From Lates calcarifer (lineage: Eukaryota; Chordata; Actinopteri; Centropomidae), in the NCBI RefSeq assembly GCF_001640805.2, contig NC_066844.1, forward strand, positions 2,801,231 to 2,865,230: 64,000 nt of DNA, in the 5' to 3' direction. Below the pieces are notes generated by a model, which ran no database searches, was not told the origin of the DNA, and saw only the letters and a program-made list of their open reading frames with translations. The first letter of the stretch is position 1, and each line of letters begins with the position of its first letter. This document shows, one piece after another, positions 38,614 through 48,775 of this stretch. Made by a program: the position numbers and the translations under genes.

Positions 38614-39595
38614 TTTATAGAAAACCCCAGGGACATCATTTAGATTTCAGAAAGACTGATGAAAGAAATTCTCAAAGGTAGTGGAATAGCAGCTACTCCA
38701 GAGTGGCAGGAAAAGAAACTTTTCTCTGAGAGCAGTAAATAAATTGTAAATGGTCTAATTATTTATTGTTTCTGGATCTTATTATTTATTGTTTATTGTT
38801 TATTAAAGGTTGCCCAAAGGCACTGAACTAATATCTGATGCAGGTACATTATGTGTTTGAGGCAAATATAAAATATTTGCCCTCATGAGACAAATTCTGT
38901 CCAGTAAAACTAAGAGGCACTGACAAGAGAGAACAACCCAGAAGAGAAAATAAAAGGTTCAAGCCATCAACAATGCTAACTCCCTACCATGAAAGCACTG
39001 TGATAATCTCAACTCCAATGGAAGTCACTATGCCATATACCAAAAAGGTTTTCATGGGGCTGTATACTTCCAGTAAAGAACCTCCTTGACGTTAATGCGT
39101 AGGAGTAAATGACAGGAAGTAAAGATTTGCATGTATCCATGTTTTTACCAAGGGTCAGTGTCTGTCTGCTGGAAAGAGACACACTGTCCCATGGTGGTAA
39201 TGTAGCAGAAAGGTTTATATTCCTTTTTAGGCATCAGAGGATGTACAGCTACAGTATTCCAATTTCTGCTGTCAACAAAATGAGTCGGCAAAGAACAATT
39301 TATTTGAAATTTCCTATCAAAGAAACTAACAAGGATTGATGATGATGCATTTCAAATGTTGTCTGCCAGGTTGTTCATGGGACAGAGTGTACTTTCAGTC
39401 TTACTGGAATGTCCTGTCTGAACATGTTTTAAAATGCCACACATGCTCAACAAATAGAATAGTAGGAGCACAAACTGTCTTTGTAGAACATAGAACATTA
39501 TGAGTGAAATAACCACAGGTATGAGTCTACAGCCATGCAAGCGACACAGAGAGGCTGTACTTATGCACTACTGTGCTTTGAGTTAAATGCAAAAG
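38614..39595. other. No recognisable gene
   Basis: Contains short TTATTTATTGTTT runs around 38755-38805; nothing else identified. Confidence 0.4.
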
Positions 39596-39599
39596 TCAA

Positions 39600-39960
39600 C
39601 ATTCTGACTTTTAGCAGGTATAATGTTTGCCATTACTGTTTAGCATATTAGCATTTTAACATTTCCTAATTAGCACCAAACAGCAGAGTCGAGCTGAGGC
39701 TGATGTGAATGTCATTATTTTTGCAGGTTTTTGGTCATGAACCAAAATTAAGTGAAAGTTTGAGTTGATGATGGTGCCATGTCAAACATCAGAGGATCAC
39801 CAAGATCATTGGAATTCATCCTTTGTGGATCATAAATGTTTGTGCACAACTGGATGGAAATCCTTCCAGTATAGAGATATTTCAGTCTGGACATGGAAGT
39901 GATGGACCAGCTGACCAACACTACCATCCAACAGCCATGTTCTAAGCAGACAGATCAACC
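39600..39960 (+). repeat. Dispersed teleost repeat (plus orientation)
   Basis: Contains TTTAGCATATTAGCATTTTA, CTAATTAGCACCAAACAGCA, TGATGTGAATGTCATTATTT, TTGGTCATGAACCAAAATTA and ATATTTCAGTCTGGACATGG. These are in the order of a very common teleost repeat known to me from memory. A reversed copy is at 63125-63530. Class unknown. Confidence 0.6.
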
Positions 39961-40136
39961 AGAATCTACATGAACATACACCAACAACTAAAACAGCAAG
40001 GTAACATCTCAACTTGGTTAAGATTTTACTTCCAAACTCCTCAAAGTGATTGTATTGGGAAGGATGCAGTAATGACAGACAGGTTTGGTGGTGTAGTTTG
40101 CTATTCCTATTCAGTCCTGATTATTCATCCTCATCA

Positions 40137-40156
40137 TTACCATCATATGATGGTAA
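40137..40156. repeat. 20-bp perfect palindrome
   Basis: TTACCATCATATGATGGTAA is fully self-complementary without a spacer. It lies 42 bases before the CTCF-like motif at 40198. Function unknown. Confidence 0.8.
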
Positions 40157-40197
40157 CAACATGTTACTATACCAGTGACTATTTTTAATTAGATCTA

Positions 40198-40214
40198 CAC
40201 TGCCATCTAGTGGT
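40198..40214 (-). promoter_or_regulatory. CTCF-like binding motif
   Basis: The minus strand reads CCACTAGATGGCAGTG, which fits the vertebrate CTCF core (CCASYAGRKGGCRS) at every core position. It lies about 2 kb beyond the 3' end of lsm3. Occupancy is inference. Confidence 0.55.
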
Positions 40215-40370
40215 TAAAGCATGGCAGTACATGAGGGTCAGCACATTCCCATAAATATAGTTTTTCTCTTTTCACACTACTTTATTGGTGTAATATAAAA
40301 TATTTCTTGCTCCACTATGCATTTGACAGCTATAGATAGTAGTTACAGCCATGTTCTGTAACTAGACATT

Positions 40371-40485
40371 ATAATTTTTTAAGTGTCCTCAAACTGGGCC
40401 AAAACAAGCTTACACACACACACACACACACACACCTGTGGCAGTTCAGTTATTAGAGACCATGATGAGACATTTGTAACACAGA
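40371..40485 (+). repeat. About 110-bp dispersed duplicate containing (CA)n, copy 1
   Basis: Shares GTCCTCAAACTGGGCCAAAA, CAAGCTTACACAC and GGCAGTTCAGTTATTAGAGA with 41795-41903. The two differ mainly in CA length. Confidence 0.9.
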
Positions 40486-41790
40486 GCCAGAATCAGGTTC
40501 TGTGTATTGCGATGATAAGGTATAGTAACTGTAAGTATAGTAACCATGGGTCAGTCTCTTTGTAAAGTTTGCAAAGTTAAAGTGATTTTGATTGACTAGA
40601 TTAATTTATGAATTTGTATAGATTAGATATAGATATTGGTGTATAATACCTTGCAAATGTCTAAATAATGGAGCAGTCTGGTAGGACTGAGAAGGCCTTT
40701 TTGTTTGCTGTTTTACCCCTTTTTTCTTGTTTATGGTTGAGGAGTTTAGGTTATGGATTTATTATTTTATTTTCCTTTATTGGAAAGTTTACGTCAAACT
40801 AGTCAACTCTTGTTTTGGTCATTGCTCAGCTCCGTAGCTAAATAAAGTGCTATTCTGAATATCTGAATTTTGACTCTGTGCAGGTGGCATTTCTTGGGAA
40901 AGGAAAGAGTGAGGATTCACATGGTGTGTTATGTCTAGGTTCCCTTAGGCCAGGGCCATAACACATGGAACACATACACTATGAACTTCACATTCTAATA
41001 GATTAAAGTTCCCAAAGACACGGCTGGATTAACCTGTTTATGATTCAGCCTCCTGTGCTGGAAATATACTGGGCCAATACTGTGAGTCATTAGTTTATGG
41101 CAAGTTCATTGAACACATTATTAGATATGTGCTGGATTATAATTACAGATTTTGACACAGTGCCCTCATACAACAAACCAGGCCACAAAGATTTGGGGAT
41201 AATGCAGGAACCACCATAATTGATACTGTACTTTAGGTACATTTCAATAAAAATAAAAACAACTAAAGAAAAACCTTCTATACTTTAAATAAAGTACCAA
41301 TAGTAGAATATTTTTATATTGTACTTTAAAACATCCAGTTGAGTGTTTTCTTGTATTCATGAACAAAATATTGCCTTTTTCTAAATCAAATTGTTGTTGA
41401 TATATATAAATTTAGAGTAGCATCCCATTTTGCATTATGCAGAAAACTCAATTGATTATAATTAACTTTAATAATCCTAGAGAACAAACTGTGGTTAAAG
41501 TTTAAATCTGTGTTAATTTTCACACAAAATTCAATGGACATTCTTTGTTTTTCAAATCACCTTTTTTATTCAACTTTACCAAAACCAAATGAAAATATCT
41601 GAGCATGATGTACTCTTAAATCCAGCACAACACTAGAAAAATCTATATAAAAAAATTAAACTAAAACCATCCAACAGAAACTCAAAGAACTTCCCAAATA
41701 TTCACACATCATGGGTTTAGAGTGACTGCAAGAATTTGTTTTGAACCAACCAAAACATAAAAAGTTTCACTTAAGGAATATTTTTTTTTT
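40486..41790. other. No recognisable gene between the duplicates
   Basis: AT-rich sequence. An AATAAA with an LTR-like surround near 40840-40965 was considered and not accepted. Confidence 0.35.
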
Positions 41791-41794
41791 GGCA

Positions 41795-41903
41795 ATAATT
41801 TTTTAAATGTCCTCAAACTGGGCCAAAACAAGCTTACACACACACACACATATCTGTGGCAGTTCAGTTATTAGAGACCATGATGGGACATTTGTAACAC
41901 AGT
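41795..41903 (+). repeat. About 110-bp dispersed duplicate containing (CA)n, copy 2
   Basis: Second copy, 1.4 kb downstream in the same orientation, nearly identical outside the CA run. It lies just beyond the probable lsm3 3' end. Confidence 0.9.
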
Positions 41904-41995
41904 CTGGTACATGAAGACACTGGGATTAAGAGGTAACTAAATCCTCTGGAGGTGATTAAAAGTAATATTCAATTTTTCTGGCTTAACTGTGAGGA

Positions 41996-42408
41996 TTTAT
42001 TAACCGCTATACTGAGCAAAGTCAAATTAAATATCCTGGAAATAGAACTCAAAATGGTGGCCTGAAATCACCGTAACCCCAAAATCAATTTGATGACAAT
42101 ATGCCCAAATAAAAAATTACTTAGTCCAAAACAAATATCCTCTTACTTTTGTTTCTTGGGTCAAAATGTGTTTTACATCTTTGCAGCCTCACAAAACAAA
42201 GTTAAAAATTTGTGACGTTTCTAACCTTCAAATCATGAATGTAAAATAAGAGGTCGGTGTTGACAGGAGAATCTGACCCAAGGAAGGCTGAAGATGTTTT
42301 AACCCGCCCCCCTGTTCCAGCCTGTCATTACAGCACCACCCTCTCCTTTGGGGTTAGAAACCTCCCAGCTGTCACCAACGCTCCTTCAGCTCCACGAGAT
42401 GGTCAAGG
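41996..42408 (-). other. Probable lsm3 3' UTR with first poly-A signal
   Basis: Reading down the minus strand from the stop, the first AATAAA hexamer is at 42001-41996, giving a 3' UTR of about 0.4 kb. The tract has stops in all frames. The actual cleavage site cannot be seen. Confidence 0.45.
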
Positions 42409-42489
42409 TTAGCCCACCCTGAGGGGCGGAGCTACGAGGACCACGCCATCTCCTCTGACGAAAAGCATGGGGATGTTCCTCTTGGTCGA
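42409..42489 (-). CDS. lsm3: lsm3 coding exon 4 and stop
   Basis: Twenty-six codons (residues 77-102) plus TAA at 42411-42409, after a TTGCAG acceptor. It carries Sm2 ([11 protein letters not shown]) and the conserved C-terminus APPLRVG. Confidence 0.97.
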   Translation of the reverse strand, partial: STKRNIPMLFVRGDGVVLVAPPLRVG

Positions 42490-43656
42490 CTGCAAGGACA
42501 TAAAAGTGCTTTACTATGAGTGACAGTCTCAAAATACACTTTAAAAGTGCTGTCAACTTTATATTCAACAGAAAAATAATCAAAGGCAATTTCCACACAT
42601 ACATGCCTGAGTGGCAGCTTAAGAATGAACACAGATTAAGATCTACCTGCAGATCTGTTCTGTATTTTAATTAGCAGCACTATAGTAATGAGATGTCTTT
42701 CCAGAGTTTTAAAATCATGTTTCATAGTGCAGACCTCTGTAACAGAGCTAGACAGATACATTAACTGACATATCAGTACTGTTTTCAGTCTGAACATTTT
42801 TTTTATAGTCTGCACACACGTTGATTAATCTGTAGACAAACCTACAAATGATATTACAAGAGTCCTCAGTGCAGGTATGGAAACAGTACAACACTATTTT
42901 ACTTTGTAGACTTTTTTGTGAAAATTCTGTCATTCAACAACTTTAAAGAAATCGTATTTGTATAATATATACAAATAAGTGCATAGGAATGTGCATTTAA
43001 GATGCTAGCGTTGGTGAAGGGAACTCATGCTGCTTAAGTAGTACTAAAGCAGTGTTATTGTAGCGTTTCAGGAAATGACAGGTTTAATGTTGTACCTTGT
43101 AGAGTTCTTCATAAGTCTCCTCATCAATCTCTACCGTTGTTACAGTCTCCTCCACGTCACCCAGGATCATGTTCAGGTGCTGATCGTAGGCCTGAGACAA
43201 ACAACCAATCAAAGATATGAAATAGGAGGCGCACAGACAAAGGTTTGCAAAAGTGTCAGAAATACACCAGAAGCAAAAAAGCTGCTTATTTACGAGAAAT
43301 TCTCTACTCTAAATTTTTTATTTTGGGCAGTGTAGAGAGATGCTGTGTGTGTAGCTCACATGCAGTCGGCCACGGAGCTCCCTGTCGTTCCTCATCTTGA
43401 CGTAGATCCGCTCATCAAGACTGAGTCTGATCAGATCAAGTGGCTCCTCGACCGTGTTTGTAGTCGGTTGCTGCAGGACACATGAAGGACAGATACAGAG
43501 TTGAGCACATTTAAAGATAAAAAAATGGTTTCACTTATTTGAAAAAAAGCTCATTCAGCCTCTAGCACACAATCACAAATGTTTTAGGGAAAAAAAGATG
43601 GTTGTAATGGAATGAGCAGACATGAGGAGGAAGTGTGTATCTATTTTACAGCATAC

Positions 43657-43708
<52 letters not shown>

Positions 43709-44394
43709 CAAGATGAAGACGAGCGTGAGCTTCAGCGTTTATCAAATTCATACACACCAACCACAAAAGCTAAACTGAGCTATCCCACCTTACAAAGTAT
43801 GCCTTTGTGTTGGAGAAAAGTCATTTTATTTCCAGACACATGCAGTACCATATTAAACGTAACTAATATTGCTATCAAGCACCATGCACCTGATATTTAG
43901 AGCAAAGTTCAATTCATCTTTTGCATTTAATTTAGGACTAAATCAATTAAATCAGACCTAACGGATCCACTAACCCAACACTAAAAGTAATATTATAGTA
44001 GCAATAGTGTTCAGTAGTTATCCACACTGCAGTGAACAAAACAGAGACCTAGGCAACTCGGATATATGTGTGCTTTCTTCTGTTTAACAGTTTAAATCTT
44101 CACCATATTAAATTTAAGGTGAGCTTGAGCTCAGACCGGTAAACAAACACGTTTTGTCATTTTGACGGTAGCATTACAAGCTAACCAAGCTAATTTAGCT
44201 AGCTTGTCTAACAGGCCTCTCAGGGCTGTTAACAGACCGACAAACAACAAAGTAACACGATAACCTCAGTAAAACAACTACGTGAGTAAAACGGTCTGTT
44301 CTCATTCTGTCTTGATTATTATACGCACGCTAGGCTAAATAATAACAGCAAAATTGTGCGCAGCTGCACTAACCTGCTCAACTTCGTCCGCCAT
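42409..44394 (-). CDS. lsm3: lsm3: U6 snRNA-associated Sm-like protein LSm3 (four coding exons)
   Basis: LSm3 is a subunit of two heteroheptameric rings. The nuclear LSm2-8 ring binds the 3' oligo-U end of U6 snRNA in splicing, and the cytoplasmic LSm1-7 ring binds deadenylated mRNA for decapping. Joining 44394-44374, 43470-43360, 43191-43096 and 42489-42409 (minus strand) gives 102 codons, the length of human LSM3. The product starts [20 protein letters not shown] and ends [17 protein letters not shown]. The Sm1 motif covers about residues 17-57, with the RNA-contact region YDQHLNMIL at 46-54. The Sm2 motif [11 protein letters not shown] is at 86-96. All introns are phase 0 with GT-AG ends; they are 903, 168 and 606 bp. 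The intron 3 donor, GTACAA, lacks the usual +5 G. The reading frame is intact and the match to vertebrate LSM3, recalled from memory, is near-identical through the Sm domain. Head-to-head with a candidate non-coding transcript. Confidence 0.97.
43096..43191 (-). CDS. lsm3: lsm3 coding exon 3
   Basis: Thirty-two codons (residues 45-76), between a TCTCAG acceptor and a GTACAA donor. It carries the end of Sm1 ([11 protein letters not shown]) and the acidic linker between Sm1 and Sm2. Confidence 0.96.
43360..43470 (-). CDS. lsm3: lsm3 coding exon 2
   Basis: Thirty-seven codons (residues 8-44), between a CTGCAG acceptor and a GTGAGC donor. It carries the N-terminal helix and the first strands of the Sm fold, including [17 protein letters not shown]. 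Confidence 0.96.
43665..43708. repeat. (CA)n microsatellite in lsm3 intron 1
   Basis: About 22 CA units, at least 190 bases from either splice site. Confidence 0.95.
44374..44394 (-). CDS. lsm3: lsm3 coding exon 1
   Basis: Encodes the first seven residues, MADEVEQ, ending exactly before a GTTAGT donor. The ATG at 44394-44392 is chosen because the peptide aligns with the N-terminus of vertebrate LSM3 and no longer upstream frame is needed. Phase 0 end. Confidence 0.93.
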
Positions 44395-44470
44395 GATTTT
44401 TGAGTGTGCGTCTTCTAGTCTGACCGGTACGGGGGTTGCCAGGTCCGCTGAAAACACGCGTTTTCACACG
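44395..44470 (-). promoter_or_regulatory. lsm3 5' UTR and core promoter region
   Basis: The segment just upstream of the lsm3 ATG is locally rich in CG dinucleotides, unlike the AT-rich surroundings, and has no TATA box. That fits a housekeeping-type promoter. It contains ACCTGGCAACCC (minus strand, 44444-44433), which is repeated in the opposite orientation at 45025-45036. The transcription start is not determinable from sequence. Confidence 0.5.
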
Positions 44471-44512
44471 ACAATGCAGATGACTGAACTGGACAAGTCT
44501 CCTGTATTACAC

Positions 44513-44513
<1 letters not shown>

Positions 44514-44569
<56 letters not shown>
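44514..44569. repeat. (TTA)n microsatellite just upstream of lsm3
   Basis: About 18 uninterrupted TTA units, 120 bases upstream of the lsm3 start codon, at the edge of its promoter. Confidence 0.95.
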
Positions 44570-45020
44570 GCTTCAATTTCTTTTCGATTTGGCATGTTTT
44601 CATGTGAATCTCATGTTTGCTTGAATCAAAGTGAGTATTAAGTAGTATTTGTAGTATTTATGTGCTATATACCACTACATTTCAGAGTGAAGTACAGCTA
44701 TAGTTACTGGTCACTTTGCACATTAGGGTTTTGCATAAAATAGCATGACAAGCGTAATTAACACAATGCATTATAACAGATTAAACCACTTTACAGCAAT
44801 AAAATGCTTACACAGTACTGCATCAATATTAACAACCTCGTAATGAAATGAAATCACTCACACTTTTGCAGGACGAGTACATTTTGAGAGCAAGACCTTT
44901 ATTTATTTTTTTATATTTATTTTTTATGTATTTATCTTCATGTCTTTTGCTGCAAGGGCTGAGTAAAGCATGAGTCCCTACACCAGTGTACTCTATCCGA
45001 TGTGTGCCGTATTATAATCT

Positions 45021-45080
45021 GCAGACCTGGCAACCCGCTACGTGAAGATAAACTGTACCATTCTCCTCTCTCTTTCCAGA
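45021..45080 (+). promoter_or_regulatory. Candidate promoter of the divergent transcript
   Basis: Contains ACCTGGCAACCC at 45025-45036, the same 12 bases as on the minus strand in the lsm3 promoter. A CT-rich stretch resembling a pyrimidine-type initiator follows at 45061-45077. The GGCAAC core resembles an RFX half-site. Confidence 0.35.
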
Positions 45081-46560
45081 CCTTTCCATCTTCTACGTCT
45101 GCGTATGGCGCTGCAAACGGTCTAAATGTTCAATGGTAAGTTGTCATTTTCCCCACAAAAATGTACTGTTTCTCTGTTATTTGTAGGTTTATTTTGATTC
45201 CATCGCAGAGTACACCTTATTTTTTCAGTCTATTGTCGTATTTGAAGCGACTGTAAAGCAACAACTGTCAACTGTGCAGTGTCAAATGTACAGTCAGTGT
45301 CGCGTTACACGGTCAGTGCGTGAGTTCAGGTTAAAATAGGTGTTAGTAGATACAATCCGACAATCAGACGGTTAAAAAGCTATAAATAGACGACATTGGC
45401 AAACAATACTATGATAATGTCTGCTGTGAGGGACAATAACCATGTAAAGAAGTGTTAGCTTGTGAACGTCAAAAGAGAACTGCCACGTGAATGAAAATGT
45501 ACACAGCACAAAGTTATTTATTTATTTTACGCATTATATTTATGCATAAACATATCGAATGATATTACTCTCTTCAGATATTTTGTAGATTTGTGCCCAT
45601 ATATATTACTGCACTTCCACTGTTTGTGCCACATGTCCATGGGCAGGTTGGAAAGTTGAATAAGATGACTAATTAAGGCTGTCCATTTTTTCCAGGTTTA
45701 TAAACTTAAATGTAAACTCAATTTTAATTACAGTTGAAACAATGAATCAATTAGTCTAATTAGTCAGTGGACAGAAATAAATAAATAAAATCGTTGAAGT
45801 AGTAAAAAAAAAAAAAAAATACAATTTCTTGCTTCACATCCTTAACTTTGGTGCTTCTCTGTCACAAATCCTAACAGTATACGTTTGGTTTATGGACTTT
45901 TGTAGACTAAATGGGACTAGAAGAATTTTAATATGTGAATTGTGATTTCAATATGTGAACCTCACATAGTTTTTTGTTTAGGAGAAGTTTGTGGGTAGTA
46001 GTAGTAGTTCCAGGTGGATTTGTAAATGATTTGGATATATGAACCTACATTGTATGTTGGTGCCCTTCTATTTGCATATATATATTTGTTTCTATCCCTC
46101 ATCCAACTACTCAATAATTTGTTTTTTGTGTCTTTGTCTTTGTATATTTGTTTGTGTGCCTCCTCTCCAAGTCCAGCCCAGTGCTCCATACTGGGTTTGA
46201 GTGCAGGCAGAGGAGGCAGAGCAGAGCAGTGGTGTTACCCATTCCACCCTCAGCTACAGTGTAGCTCTGTGGTGGAAGAGATCCCTGCTACAAACTGAGC
46301 ATAACAGCTAACACGTTACTCAAAGCTAGTAGAGAAATGAAGATGGTTTTCTACCACTGTAAGAGCATGAACAGCATGTATTATCTTCTCCTCCCGTCAC
46401 TCACCTCTCTCTCTGCTCCATCATCACATCCTGCAGGGTCCAGTCTTGAAGAGACCGGCCACTAGGGGGCACCCAGCAGCAGGAAGGTAGAAGTTGCGGG
46501 CCACCAGTTCGACTGAGTTTGTTTTATTTGCATGTAATAAACTTGAATTAATTAATTAGT
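45061..46560 (+). ncRNA. Candidate spliced non-coding transcript divergent from lsm3
   Basis: This is inference from splice and poly-A signals. A CT-rich possible start region (45061-45080) is followed by exon 1, ending at 45135 with a near-consensus donor (ATG|GTAAGT). A strong polypyrimidine tract and CTGCAG acceptor end at 46436. The last exon would run from 46437 past AATAAA at 46536-46541. Exon 1 has only a six-codon frame (45105-45125), and joining exon 1 directly to the last exon gives a frame of about a dozen codons. No conserved protein is visible, so a long non-coding RNA is the simplest reading. Human LSM3 is head-to-head with XPC, but I see no XPC-like coding sequence here. An internal exon near 46160-46310 is possible. 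Confidence 0.35.
46455..46473 (+). promoter_or_regulatory. CTCF-like binding motif in candidate last exon
   Basis: CCGGCCACTAGGGGGCACC fits the extended CTCF consensus very closely. It sits inside the proposed last exon of the divergent transcript. With the 40198 site it brackets lsm3 in divergent orientation. Occupancy is inference. Confidence 0.6.
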
Positions 46561-47149
46561 AATGTAGTATTTTAGAAGTATCACAGTAGTATAATATATT
46601 CTTAGAAGGATAGATTAGGTTTTCAGAAGTGTTTCAGCAAGGAAAGTAAAATCTTGTCTTGCTTTAGCAGAATGACATCTCATTTGTGACAGTGAAGTTC
46701 TTTTGAAAAATGTCTGAATTTGACACACACATACTAATAAAGTCACTTTGTAGCAATGTAACAGGTTGTCGAATTTATTTGGATCTTGTGGTGTTGTGGA
46801 GAAAGAATACCTGAAATAAAGAAGTCACCGCAGACAGAGGGTCAGATTAAACCTGTGACATGTTGTAAAGCTGGATTTACAGTTGGGTGTTGCAGGGTTG
46901 ACATGATCTGCTTATGTCCAGCATTGTGGTGGAGCTATCAACAGGAGAAATCTGACTGATCTGTAAATCAAAAGTTACACCTACAGACAGAACATTAATC
47001 CTAATACCATTAATGATAGCTCTGACACTGTGACAGTGACCCAGCACGCACTAATGTACCAGGAGTCTTTCTCACAAAGATAAAGACTAACTAACCATGT
47101 TAAAATTTAGCCACTTCCCCTTCCCCTGGATAATTTAGAAGGAAGAGCT

Positions 47150-47204
47150 CTGTTTCCATGGAAACAGTGGTCAGCAGGTGTTACTGGCTGTTACCATGGA
47201 AACA
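47150..47204. promoter_or_regulatory. Paired RFX-type palindromes
   Basis: CTGTTTCCATGGAAACAG (47150-47167) is a perfect 18-bp palindrome of the RFX X-box type (GTTNCCATGGNAAC). A second copy, TGTTACCATGGAAACA, lies at 47189-47204. They are 39 bp apart, centre to centre. An outer inverted pair, CAGCAGGTGT (47172-47181) and ACACCTGCTG (47229-47238), surrounds the second palindrome. Confidence 0.45.
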
Positions 47205-47315
47205 TGGCTGTTAGGTCTAAATCTAGTGACACCTGCTGATCAGTGGCAACAAATAACAAAAAAGTAAAAGTTTTTAGAGAGTGTTAACTGTTGACACAAT
47301 TTTTACCAAAGAGTT

Positions 47316-47333
47316 AAAAAAAAAAAAAAAAAA
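47316..47333. repeat. Poly-A run
   Basis: Eighteen A residues; adjoining element not recognised. Confidence 0.85.
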
Positions 47334-48775
47334 TCTTTCTTATACTCCACACTTAATTTTATGAGTGAAATGTTCTTTTAATCGCTGAATTCTTCTGGAG
47401 TGTAATTAGCGCTTCTGCTGGAGCTAGCTGAGCTGAGTGATGTTTATCAATCGGCCGTGATTTTCAAGTCAAAAGATAAACTTTGATCGTGGCTTAAATG
47501 AAAATAACTTCAGATAGACATGAAGCTCCTCTGACCATGACCCCATGACCCTGAAACAGAAGCATCAAAATGATACTCAGCCATCATTAACCTTATTTAC
47601 ACCTGTGGTTTTCCCACTGTAGCCTGTCAAAATGTCTACTCTACAAAAAGATCTGCTTGTACTGGACCAATTACTGCCTGTATGGGTGGAGAAGAGCAAT
47701 AAAATGAGAGAGATGAGATAAAACCTTTATGATATGGTACAGGGTCATGTATTATTAAAACAGTTTACCTTTGATACTGAGCTACAAAATATATTTATAA
47801 GTAGCAGAGTAGTTACATAATATGAAGTACAATAAATAATTATTAGATGCACAGTACCCAAACAGTGGAATTAAAACAAAATACCAACTAATAATAACTG
47901 GCAATAAAATTGGTTTCCTTTGACAGTTGCTGTGTCATTTTTTAAATGTCCTCGCTCTCAACCAGTGGATACTGACCAGTGGAGCTGCATCCATCAGAAA
48001 AAGAATGATGAAAAATAAAGAGGGAAAAAAGAAGAAAAAACACCCAGACAAATTTATTTCAGAAAGCAGTAAGAAAACAAAACAGCTATTTTAGGCTTGA
48101 AGCTGCGTTCAGTAGCAGTGTGAAGCCTGACAGCAGTGTCTGTAGCTGCTGATAAATTCAAAAAAGGTACTGTGTTCTTTTTTCATACTGTTACAGATTT
48201 ACAGCTGAACCATTAACCAAATACTTATCTTTAAACTCTGTAAGGAGGCTGATTCACTGGTGAAAACCAGGCAGATGCAAACTCATCCGTGGCCACAGCA
48301 GGTCAGCGTTGGACCACAAAAACACAGAGTTCCTCCTCAGTGATTCCAGTAGACATCAGCAATGCTGGGAAATTAAAGTGGCTAAAAAACAGACTTTCAG
48401 AGAAAACCATGTCAATCTGGTTTTTAACTGCCTGCTGTACCTCACATGTAGAACAATTCACTAAGGGAAATCTTAAAATCAAATAAATTAGCATTTATTT
48501 TTAAATAGTACAAAATTAATTTAACAGATGTAGAAGTAGTACAGAGAGATTAGAGAGAGGTGAGAATACCAAAGAGGGTAGAAAGCATTTGACAAAGGTC
48601 ATAGGTCACATTCACACTACTAAGTAGTCTGCTAATGATTTACTTGATGCTTCAATGTTTAACCTCACTGAGAGCAACCAAAGACAAGTCTTCTTTAAAT
48701 AACAGCCTAATTGGAGGTCATGTCTCTGAGTGGGAGAAAACGAGAGATTTTGGGAACTCAGTTCAGAGATTTGCT
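47334..48775. other. No recognisable gene
   Basis: AT-rich sequence with no known repeat or conserved exon identified. Confidence 0.4.

Noticed and set aside
40820..40965. Possible solo LTR (AATAAA, then a TGTTATG...CATAACA pair)
   Set aside because: Only the right-hand 40 bases look LTR-like; no matching left boundary, target duplication or primer-binding site.
42386..42632. Minus-strand frames overlapping the end of lsm3
   Set aside because: They are out-of-frame shadows of lsm3 exon 4 and its preceding intron.
44354..44641. 95-codon plus-strand frame with a long tyrosine run
   Set aside because: It is the antisense of lsm3 exon 1 read into the (TTA)n microsatellite; the Tyr run is just TAT codons.
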